Below are positions 16,062 to 23,357 of a stretch of DNA of 33,021 bases, in pieces. The stretch lies in the NCBI RefSeq assembly GCF_018619435.1, contig NZ_JAHFZF010000042.1, forward strand, positions 1 through 33,021. Reading direction: 5' to 3'. Source of the stretch: Rhodoferax sp. U11-2br (lineage in GTDB: Bacteria > Pseudomonadota > Gammaproteobacteria > Burkholderiales > Burkholderiaceae_C). A program made the position numbers and the translations under genes. The first letter of the stretch is position 1, and each line of letters starts with the position of its first letter. The notes under the pieces are model-generated. The model searched no databases. It saw nothing but the letters and a program-made list of their open reading frames with translations, and was not told where the DNA came from.

Positions 16062-18503
16062 TCAGTTTCCCAAGCCTTTGAGTTTGGCAAATGCGGATGA
16101 CATAGCCGTGGATTGTGGCGCATGTGCCGCCGCGCCCACACCACGCCCACGCTGCTGCGCACTGGCACCCTGAAAGCGGTTGTCACCGGCGCCGCCGCTG
16201 CGTGCGGGTGGCGTGCCGAGCTTCATGGTCAGAGCGATGCGTTTGCGCGCCACATCGACCTCGACCACCTGCACCTTGACGATGTCACCGGTCTTGACCA
16301 CCTCGCGTGCGTCATTGACAAATTTGTGCGCGAGCTGGCTCACATGCACCAGGCCGTCCTGGTGCACACCCAGGTCCACAAACGCGCCAAACGCGGCCAC
16401 ATTGCTGACCGTGCCCTCCAGAATCATGCCCTCTTTCAGGTCGCGGATGTCTTCCACACCGTCGTTAAAACGCGCCACCTTGAAATCTGGCCGTGGATCG
16501 CGGCCCGGTTTTTCGAGTTCCGCCAGGATGTCCTTGACGGTGATGACCCCAAACCGCTCGTTGGCAAACAACTCGGGGCGCAAGGTTTTGAGCATCTCGG
16601 CACGGCCCATCAGCTCAGACACCGGCTTGCCGGTTTTGGCCAAGATTTGCTCCACCACCGGGTAGGTTTCGGGATGTACCCCGGTCATGTCCAGCGGGTT
16701 GCTGCCACCACGGATGCGTAAAAAACCGGCGCTTTGCTCAAACGCCTTGGGGCCCAGGCCGGTGACCTTGAGCAGATCCTGGCGGCTGGCAAAAGCACCA
16801 TTGGCCTCGCGCCAGCGCACCACCGCCTTGGCCACACCGGCACTCAGGCCCGAGACGCGGCTCAAGAGCGGCACACTGGCCATGTTCAGGTCGACACCCA
16901 CCGAGTTGACACAGTCCTCCACCACGGCTTCCAGGGTTTTGGCGAGTTCACTCTGGTTCACGTCGTGCTGGTACTGCCCCACACCGATGGATTTGGGGTC
17001 GATCTTGACCAGCTCGGCCAACGGGTCCTGCAGACGCCGGGCGATGCTGGCAGCACCCCGCAGGCTCACATCCACATCGGGCATCTCTTGCGAAGCAAAT
17101 TCGCTGGCCGAGTAGACAGAGGCACCGGCCTCAGACACAACTACTTTTTCAATAGCTACCTGCCCTTGTCCATTCTGGGCTGCAGGCGATTTAGCCATCA
17201 ATTTGATGAGGTCGGCTGCCAATTTGTCGGTCTCGCGGCTGGCGGTGCCGTTGCCGATCGCAATCAGGTTAACGCCGTGTTTCTCACACAGCTTGGCCAG
17301 GGTGTGCAAGGAGCCATCCCAATCCTTGCGGGGTTCGTGCGGGTACACCGTGCTGGTGTCAACCAGCTTGCCGGTGGCATCCACCACCGCCACCTTGACC
17401 CCGGTACGGATGCCGGGGTCCAGCCCCAGCACCACACGTGGGCCCGCCGGTGCGGCCAGAAGCAGGTCGCGCAGATTGTCGGCAAAGACCTTGATCGCCA
17501 CCGCTTCCGAGGCTTCGCGCAGCTTGGCGAACAGGTCTCGCTCGGTGGACAGGCTGAGTTTGACGCGCCAGGTCCAGGCCACACATTTGCGGATCAGATC
17601 GTCCGCCGCGCGATTTTTGTGGCTCCAGCCCAGTTTGAGCGCGATGCGGCCTTCAGCCAGCGAGACCACCTGGCTTGCTCTTTTTTTTGTAACTACAGGC
17701 CCTTTATCAATGAGGGCTAAAGGCTGATTTGATGCTTGACCACTGGCTACTGGCGGTTCGGGCAACACCAGCGTGGTCTCCAGAATCTCCAGGCTGCGGC
17801 CACGGAACACCGCCAACGCGCGGTGCGATGGCACGCGGGCAATCGGCTCGTCGTAGTCAAAATAATCACGGAACTTGGCCACCTCAGGGTCGGACTCGTT
17901 TTTGCCAGCCATCAGGCTGCTTTTGAACAGGCCCTGATCCCACAACCAGCCGCGCAGGTCTTGCACCAGCGCGGCGTCTTCGGCCCAGCGCTCACTCAGG
18001 ATGTCGCGCACGCCATCGAGCACCGCTTGCACCGTGGTGAAGTCGTCACCGGCTTCGGTTTTCTCGGATTTCACGTAGGCTTGCGCCTGAGCCGCCGGGT
18101 CCAGACTCGGATCGGCAAACAGCGCATCGGCCAGCGGCTCGATACCGGCCTCACGGGCGATCTGGCCCTTGGTGCGGCGTTTTTGTTTGAACGGCAGGTA
18201 CAGGTCTTCGAGCTCCTGCTTGGTGGGTGCGGCCAGCAGTGCGGCCAGCAACGCCGGAGTCATCTTGCCCTGCTCGTCGATGCTCTTGATCACCGCAGCG
18301 CGGCGGTCGCGCAGGTCGCGCAAATAACTCAGGCGGGCTTCCAGTTCACGCAGCTGGATGTCGTCCAGGCCGCCGGTGACTTCCTTGCGGTAGCGGGCAA
18401 CAAAGGGAACGGTGGCGCCACCGTCGAGCAACTCCACCGCAGCCGCCACCTGGCGTTCCTGCACCCGTATTTCTTGCGCCAGTTGCGCGATGATTTTCTG
18501 CAT
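16062..18503 (-). CDS. tex: Tex RNA-binding transcription accessory protein with two in-frame inserts
   Basis: This 813-residue Tex protein has an N-terminal helical domain (1-320), a YqgF/RNase H-like domain (from about 355, VVLGLDPGIRTGVKVAVVD), helix-hairpin-helix repeats (about 540-610) and a C-terminal S1 RNA-binding domain (about 690-770, GTVSNVAAFGAFVDLGVHQDG). Tex proteins bind nucleic acid and act on transcription. It is about 40 residues longer than the common 770-785, and two stretches account for this. Residues about 253-277 (QASNQPLALIDKGPVV and flanks) and about 437-451 (AKSPAAQNGQGQVAI) are encoded by copies of the dispersed palindromic element in antisense orientation. Surrounding sequence (SLAEGRIALKLGWSH, VVVSEAGASVYSASE) is standard Tex. 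The gene is divergent from the HDOD kinase at 18804. Confidence 0.95.
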   Translation of the reverse strand: MQKIIAQLAQEIRVQERQVAAAVELLDGGATVPFVARYRKEVTGGLDDIQLRELEARLSYLRDLRDRRAAVIKSIDEQGKMTPALLAALLAAPTKQELEDLYLPFKQKRRTKGQIAREAGIEPLADALFADPSLDPAAQAQAYVKSEKTEAGDDFTTVQAVLDGVRDILSERWAEDAALVQDLRGWLWDQGLFKSSLMAGKNESDPEVAKFRDYFDYDEPIARVPSHRALAVFRGRSLEILETTLVLPEPPVASGQASNQPLALIDKGPVVTKKRASQVVSLAEGRIALKLGWSHKNRAADDLIRKCVAWTWRVKLSLSTERDLFAKLREASEAVAIKVFADNLRDLLLAAPAGPRVVLGLDPGIRTGVKVAVVDATGKLVDTSTVYPHEPRKDWDGSLHTLAKLCEKHGVNLIAIGNGTASRETDKLAADLIKLMAKSPAAQNGQGQVAIEKVVVSEAGASVYSASEFASQEMPDVDVSLRGAASIARRLQDPLAELVKIDPKSIGVGQYQHDVNQSELAKTLEAVVEDCVNSVGVDLNMASVPLLSRVSGLSAGVAKAVVRWREANGAFASRQDLLKVTGLGPKAFEQSAGFLRIRGGSNPLDMTGVHPETYPVVEQILAKTGKPVSELMGRAEMLKTLRPELFANERFGVITVKDILAELEKPGRDPRPDFKVARFNDGVEDIRDLKEGMILEGTVSNVAAFGAFVDLGVHQDGLVHVSQLAHKFVNDAREVVKTGDIVKVQVVEVDVARKRIALTMKLGTPPARSGGAGDNRFQGASAQQRGRGVGAAAHAPQSTAMSSAFAKLKGLGN
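17144..17194 (+). repeat. Dispersed palindromic element, copy 3 (in frame in tex)
   Basis: The plus strand reads TTTTTCAATAGCTACCTGCCCTT, then a short loop, then GGGCTGCAGGCGATTTAG. It is antisense to tex, and its complement adds about 15 residues to Tex just before VVVSEAG. It aligns with copy 4 with the shared CCT codon in the same phase. Confidence 0.78.
17683..17733 (+). repeat. Dispersed palindromic element, copy 4 (in frame in tex)
   Basis: The plus strand reads TTTTTTGTAACTACAGGCCCTTT, then a loop, then GAGGGCTAAAGGCTGATTT. The core TAGCTA has become AACTA. It is antisense to tex and adds about 25 residues. The local codons (TTA, AGA, ATT, ACA, GTA) are unlike the rest of tex. Confidence 0.75.
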
Positions 18504-18803
18504 AACTTAACAACCAGCCGACCTGGTGAGCGGCCCCAAAACAAACAGGTGCGGGAGTGTGCCACAAGGGACAAGGCCGCGTCGCTTAAGAGCAACACCT
18601 GAATTCAGGCACGCTGTTTGCTGCAATCCTTGGGCAAGCGACGGCTAGCACCAGCAACTGGGCGGTGTTCCATGTTTTGATAGCATCTCATACAGAAAGG
18701 ATTTAGGGTTACACATGATCTATCTCAATATATCTGCTATACAAATTGCATCTAAGTGGTAAAAATTCACCCCTTGCTGTTATATTGACTTAGTCGTTGC
18801 GAC
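18504..18803. other. Intergenic region between divergent tex and HDOD kinase genes
   Basis: Bases 18676-18800 are much richer in A+T than the rest of the window and probably carry the promoters of both genes. A TATATT lies at 18781-18786, but no good -35 sits 17 bases upstream, so I do not call a promoter. The stretch TTTTGATAGCATCTCA near 18676 resembles the outer part of the dispersed element but lacks its GCCCTT/AAGGGC stem. No ORF or RNA gene was seen. Confidence 0.5.
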
Positions 18804-20975
18804 ATGGAACATAACCAGGGCTCCCAGCTGGGCCCACACACCACCTTATTTGTGAACTCTGCTCATCCTGATGACATCCGGAACCGCTTGCTGGTGGCGC
18901 GCCTGCCCACCATGCCGCAGATTCTGATCAAACTCATTGACCTGTGCCAGGCCGATGAAGTTGGGATCACTGAGCTTGCCAAATTGATCGCCAACGACGC
19001 GGGCATGACCAGCCGGGTGCTGCGTGTGGCCAACAGCGCGGCCTACCAGCGCAGTGGCCGCAAACTGGGCCTGCCCCAGGCGCTCACCACACTGGGTGCA
19101 GATCTGGTCAAGTCGCTGCTGATCAGCGAGTCGGTGTTCCAGACCTTCAGCGGTTTTCCACATACCGGCGGCACCGATCTGCGCCCGTTCTGGAAACATT
19201 CCCTGGCAGCCGCAGTGATCGCCCGTGATCTGGCCAAGGCCATGCAGTACCCGCAGATTGAAGAGGCCTACCTCGCCGGGCTGTTGCACGATGTGGGTCG
19301 ACTGGCCTTGCTGGCAGCGGCACCCGACACCTACAGCTTCAATTTTTATACCTCCGATGACGGGGACCTGTGCGCCATCGAACAGAAAAGCCTACACATA
19401 TCGCACGCCGAAGCAGGCGCCTGGCTGATCGAACGCTGGGAGATGGATTCATTCCTGGCCGACGCGGTGCTTTACCACCACGAAAATCCGGCACGCGTCA
19501 TGATGGCACACCCGCTGATCCGGATCATCCACCTGGCGCATTTGCTCAGTGACCACCCGGTAGGCACCCCGCTGCCCGAGGACATGGGCGCGGTGTGTGG
19601 CATCGACGATGCCAAGCTGCAGGACATCTACCAGGCTTGTGAGGGACAGGTGATGCTGGCCGCCGAGCATCTGGGTATCAACCTGTCAGGCCTGCCCGAG
19701 ATGTTGGCCTCGGTCTCGGTGCCCGTGGCGCCGGTGACCGTCAACCCGATGCAGCAGCGCCTGACCGAAGAGATTCGCAACCGCGCACTGACGGCCGAGC
19801 TCAGCCAGGTGTTTGCACGCCAGAAAGACGGCACCCAGCTGCTCGACAGCGTGCGGCAAAACGCCCGCATCCTGTTTGACCTGGAAGACACAGCGGTGTT
19901 TCTGGTCAGCAACAACGGCCGCTCACTGATCAGCGCCTCGGTGGGCGAGCAGCGCCAGCGCCTGGCAGACTTTTCCATCAGCCTGGCCGGTGGTGGCATC
20001 GCCGACTCGGTGACCAGCAGGCACTTGGCCTTTCTGGAGCGTGGCCGCAGCAGCCTGACGCTGACCGAAGAGCAACTGCTGCGCAGCTTCAACAGCCCCT
20101 GCCTTTTGTGTCTGCCGCTGGTGTCGGGCAACCGCAGTCTGGGTCTGCTGATTGCCGGGCTGGAAGCCTGGAGGGTGTCGGATTTGCAGCGCCAGGAAAA
20201 ATTCCTGCTGGTGTTTGGCAACCAGGCCGCCAGCGCCATGGAGGCCGCAGCCAAAGAGCGCGGCGAAATGGACCGGCGCATCGCCACCCTGCAGGAAGAA
20301 CACATCAAGAATTCGCGCAAGATCGTGCACGAGGCCAGTAACCCCTTGTCGATCATCAAGAACTACCTGGGGGTGCTGGACGACAAGCTGGCACGCCAGG
20401 AGCCGGTGGGTGCGGAGTTGTCGATCCTCAACGAGGAAATTGACCGCGTGGGCAGCATCATCAAGGAGTTTGCACGTGTGGCGCCACCGGCGCCCGACAC
20501 CCTGATCGACATCAACAAGCTGATCAACGACATCGTGCGCTTGTTCCGGGAAAGCCGGTTTCTGCCGCCCACGGTGCAAATTGCGGCCGTGCTGCCCGAT
20601 GAGCCCAGCACCATTTCAGGCACCAGTGGTGTGGTCAAACAGATTTTTGTCAACCTCATCAAAAACGCGGTCGAGGCCTTGTCCAAAGGGGGCCGCATCG
20701 AGGTTATCAACAACGGCATCACACAACGTGGTGGTGCCGAGTATTTTTCGCTGCAGGTGCGGGACAACGGCCCCGGTTTGCCCGACGAGGTGCTGGCCAA
20801 ACTCTTCTCACCGGTGCGCAGCAGCAAGGCGGGCGACAACCGCGGCCTGGGCCTGAGCATCGTCCATGGTCTGGTGCAAAAGCTGCAAGGGTCGATCACC
20901 TGCAAAAGCTCCGCACTGGGAACCGTCTTTGAAATTCTGCTGCCAGCACGGCATGCCAAAAGCCTGGTTCAATGA
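18804..20975 (+). CDS. HDOD-GAF-histidine kinase signalling protein
   Basis: This 723-residue cytoplasmic protein has an HDOD domain (about 27-235), a GAF domain (about 335-485) and a histidine kinase core (about 495-718). The HDOD part keeps H162-D163 (LLHDVGRLALL), H201 and H225-H226. The GAF part contains a CxxC (C433, C436). The kinase part has a phosphoacceptor box with H509 (IVHEASNPLSIIKNYL), an N box (NLIKNAVEAL, N621), G1 (DNGPGLP) and G2 (RGLGLSIVHGL), so it should be active. No membrane segment is present, so it senses an internal signal. The stop overlaps the start of the response regulator gene (ATGA), indicating that the regulator at 20972 is its partner. The true start is uncertain because no Shine-Dalgarno precedes ATG 18804. 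Confidence 0.92.
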   Translation: MEHNQGSQLGPHTTLFVNSAHPDDIRNRLLVARLPTMPQILIKLIDLCQADEVGITELAKLIANDAGMTSRVLRVANSAAYQRSGRKLGLPQALTTLGADLVKSLLISESVFQTFSGFPHTGGTDLRPFWKHSLAAAVIARDLAKAMQYPQIEEAYLAGLLHDVGRLALLAAAPDTYSFNFYTSDDGDLCAIEQKSLHISHAEAGAWLIERWEMDSFLADAVLYHHENPARVMMAHPLIRIIHLAHLLSDHPVGTPLPEDMGAVCGIDDAKLQDIYQACEGQVMLAAEHLGINLSGLPEMLASVSVPVAPVTVNPMQQRLTEEIRNRALTAELSQVFARQKDGTQLLDSVRQNARILFDLEDTAVFLVSNNGRSLISASVGEQRQRLADFSISLAGGGIADSVTSRHLAFLERGRSSLTLTEEQLLRSFNSPCLLCLPLVSGNRSLGLLIAGLEAWRVSDLQRQEKFLLVFGNQAASAMEAAAKERGEMDRRIATLQEEHIKNSRKIVHEASNPLSIIKNYLGVLDDKLARQEPVGAELSILNEEIDRVGSIIKEFARVAPPAPDTLIDINKLINDIVRLFRESRFLPPTVQIAAVLPDEPSTISGTSGVVKQIFVNLIKNAVEALSKGGRIEVINNGITQRGGAEYFSLQVRDNGPGLPDEVLAKLFSPVRSSKAGDNRGLGLSIVHGLVQKLQGSITCKSSALGTVFEILLPARHAKSLVQ

Positions 20976-23167
20976 GCAACTTAAGTCCACTTCAATGGGA
21001 TTTCACGCTGGCCTCACGTGGGCTGCAAACCACCCAGATCCTGCACAAACCGGCCAAGCTGCTGCTGGTGGATGACGAACCCAGGCTGCTGCAAAGCCTG
21101 TGTGATCTGCTGGGCAACCGGGGCTTCATCCTGGTCACCGCCAACAGTGGCACCGAAGCGATTGAGCGCCTCAGCAGCGACAGCTTCGACCTCATCATCC
21201 TGGACCTGCGCATGCCCGACATCTCGGGGCACGAGGTCATGGACTACATGAACCTGCACCAGATCGATGCCAACGTGATCGTCACCAGCGGCGACGTCGG
21301 CATCGAGGCCGCCATTGGTGCGCTACGCCGTGGTGCCTACGACTACCTGCGCAAGCCCTACCCGCGCGAGGAACTGATCAAGGCGGTGCAGAACGCGCTG
21401 CACCAGCGTCAGCTGGAAGCCGAAAACAAGCAGATTGCCGGCAGGCTGGAGAGTTCGGAGCGCATTTACCGTTACCTGGTGGACAGCTCACCCGACATCA
21501 TCTTCACACTCGATCACCAGGGCAAGCTGACCTTTGTCAACAACCGCATTCACCCGCTGTTGGGTTTTAATGCCGAAGAACTGATTGGCAAACACTACGC
21601 CGACATGGTGCACACGCGTGATCTGGAACGAGCCAACTACGTCTTCAGCGACGGGCAACAACAACAACGCTGGTCACGCAACATCGAGCTGCGGCTCAAG
21701 TCGCGCCATCTCGAGGAAGAGGGGCGGGTCTTCAGTGTGGAGCTCATGAGTGTGTCCTTCACCACCCAGGTGATGCGCACCGAAGGCATTCCACAGAACC
21801 TGGAGCAGATGGGCATCTACGGCGTGGCGCGCGACATCACCGACCGCAAGCGCGCCGACGAACTGATCGCCTACCAAGCCTACTACGACATCCTCACCGA
21901 TTTACCCAACCGGGTTCTGTTCAAAGACCGGCTGAACCTGGCGCTGTTGCAGGCCAAGCGTAAAAAAGGCGGCCTGGCCGTGATGTTTGTGGACCTGGAC
22001 CGTTTCAAGGTCATCAACGACTCCCTGGGCCACCAGCTGGGTGATGAACTGTTGCAACAGGCCACCATCCGGCTCAAAGGCTGCTTGCGCCACAGCGACA
22101 CCCTGTCCCGTTTTGGTAGCGACGAGTTCAATGTGGTGCTACCCGAACTCGACACCGTTCAAGACCCGACCCGGGTGGCGCAAGCCTTTCTGGATGCCTT
22201 GCGTGCACCGTTTGCCCTGGGTGGTCAAACCATCCACATCACCGCCAGCATTGGGGTGGCGGTGTACCCCAAAGACGGCGAAAGTGTCGACGAGCTGATC
22301 CGCAACGCCGATCTGGCGATGCATGCCAAGAAGTCCTCCGGGCGCAACGGCTACCAGTTTTTTGAGCTGTCGATGCTCAACCAGAGTTTCGAGCAGATCT
22401 CGGTAGAAAGTGGCTTGCGCCTGGCGCTGTTGGCGGGTGAACTGGAGATGTATTACCAGCCGCAGGTGGATGCCAAAAGTGGCCGGGTGATTGGTGCCGA
22501 GGCACTGATGCGCTGGAACCATCCGCAGCGCGGTTTCTTGGGTGCCGGTGCGTTTTTGCCCTATGCCGAAGAGAGCGGCCTGATCATTGCCATCAGCGAC
22601 TGGATGCTCGAAGCCGTGTGCCGGGACCTGCTGGCCTGGAACACCCTGGGTGACGAGCGCCCTTATCTATCGATCAACCTCTCACCGCACTACCTCGACC
22701 GGGGCGACTTCTTCGACAAACTCAAGGCGACATTGGAGCGTTTCCAGGTTCCTCCCGCACAGCTGGAAGTCGAGATCACCGAAAACATCTGCATCCGCAA
22801 CCCGCAGGCGGCCATTGACCAGCTCCAGAAGCTGTGCCAGCTGGGCGTCAGGGTGGCGATTGATGACTTTGGCACCGGTTACTCGTCGCTGGCGTATCTG
22901 CACCGGTTTCCAATCCATGTGCTGAAAATTGACCGCTCCTTTGTGATGCCGATTGAAGACGACACCCTGCAGTTTCCGGTGGTTCTGGCGATCATCTCCA
23001 TCGCCAAAGGCCTGGGTCTCAAGCTGGTGGCCGAAGGGGTCGAGACCGAGGTGCAACAACGTTACCTGGAGCAGGCCGGTTGCCAGACCTTCCAAGGCTA
23101 TTACTACCACCGGCCCATGTCCCAGCGTGACATGATGAGTCTGCTGGACAACCAGAGAATCCACTGA
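20972..23167 (+). CDS. Response regulator with PAS, GGDEF and EAL domains
   Basis: This 731-residue protein has a receiver domain (about 28-145; D34-D35, phosphoacceptor D78 in LIILDLRMP, S106, K128), a PAS domain (about 160-292), a GGDEF domain (about 300-465) and an EAL domain (about 475-725). The cyclase signature is G382-S-D-E-F386 rather than GGDEF, while an inhibitory-site RHSD (373-376) is kept. The EAL half has all expected residues: E510 in EAL, EVEITEN, DDFGTGYSSL, KIDRSFV and AEGVETE. It is therefore predicted to degrade cyclic di-GMP, with the GGDEF half perhaps regulatory. It overlaps the kinase gene at 18804 by four bases, so phosphorylation by that kinase is the likely input. 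This pairing is an inference from gene order. Confidence 0.94.
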   Translation: MSNLSPLQWDFTLASRGLQTTQILHKPAKLLLVDDEPRLLQSLCDLLGNRGFILVTANSGTEAIERLSSDSFDLIILDLRMPDISGHEVMDYMNLHQIDANVIVTSGDVGIEAAIGALRRGAYDYLRKPYPREELIKAVQNALHQRQLEAENKQIAGRLESSERIYRYLVDSSPDIIFTLDHQGKLTFVNNRIHPLLGFNAEELIGKHYADMVHTRDLERANYVFSDGQQQQRWSRNIELRLKSRHLEEEGRVFSVELMSVSFTTQVMRTEGIPQNLEQMGIYGVARDITDRKRADELIAYQAYYDILTDLPNRVLFKDRLNLALLQAKRKKGGLAVMFVDLDRFKVINDSLGHQLGDELLQQATIRLKGCLRHSDTLSRFGSDEFNVVLPELDTVQDPTRVAQAFLDALRAPFALGGQTIHITASIGVAVYPKDGESVDELIRNADLAMHAKKSSGRNGYQFFELSMLNQSFEQISVESGLRLALLAGELEMYYQPQVDAKSGRVIGAEALMRWNHPQRGFLGAGAFLPYAEESGLIIAISDWMLEAVCRDLLAWNTLGDERPYLSINLSPHYLDRGDFFDKLKATLERFQVPPAQLEVEITENICIRNPQAAIDQLQKLCQLGVRVAIDDFGTGYSSLAYLHRFPIHVLKIDRSFVMPIEDDTLQFPVVLAIISIAKGLGLKLVAEGVETEVQQRYLEQAGCQTFQGYYYHRPMSQRDMMSLLDNQRIH

Positions 23168-23357
23168 GCCTGCAAATTTGCTGGGCAAGTCCAACATTGT
23201 TAACAATCCCTTACTTTTTTTGTCAGGCACAATTTTTGGGGACGCACTGAGCTGCACCGAAAATACTGGGGTAAGCTGCATCAACATACCCACCCCCTGC
23301 AGGCAGAACATGCATCCAGTTCCCCGGCGCTTTCGCTAGTCTGAACCAAGGCCTGTT
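23168..23357. promoter_or_regulatory. Intergenic region with a 12-base perfect palindrome
   Basis: A perfect palindrome ATTGTTAACAAT occurs at 23196-23207, followed shortly by a run of seven T (from 23215). The palindrome could be an operator for the downstream HDOD gene; the arrangement is too weak for a Rho-independent terminator because the stem is AT-rich. Nothing else was recognised in the region. Confidence 0.25.

Noticed and set aside
18676..18720. Possible seventh copy of the palindromic element (TTTTGATAGCATCTCA)
   Set aside because: Only the outer AT-rich edge is similar; the GCCCTT/AAGGGC stem and TAGAGGCC end are absent.
18781..18786. TATATT as a -10 for the HDOD kinase gene
   Set aside because: No acceptable -35 at 16-18 bases upstream; the A+T richness of the region makes chance matches likely.
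19287..19292. Conserved HD pair in the HDOD domain as evidence for c-di-GMP hydrolysis
   Set aside because: Many HDOD domains keep LLHDVG-like sequence without phosphodiesterase activity, and the HD-GYP signature is absent.
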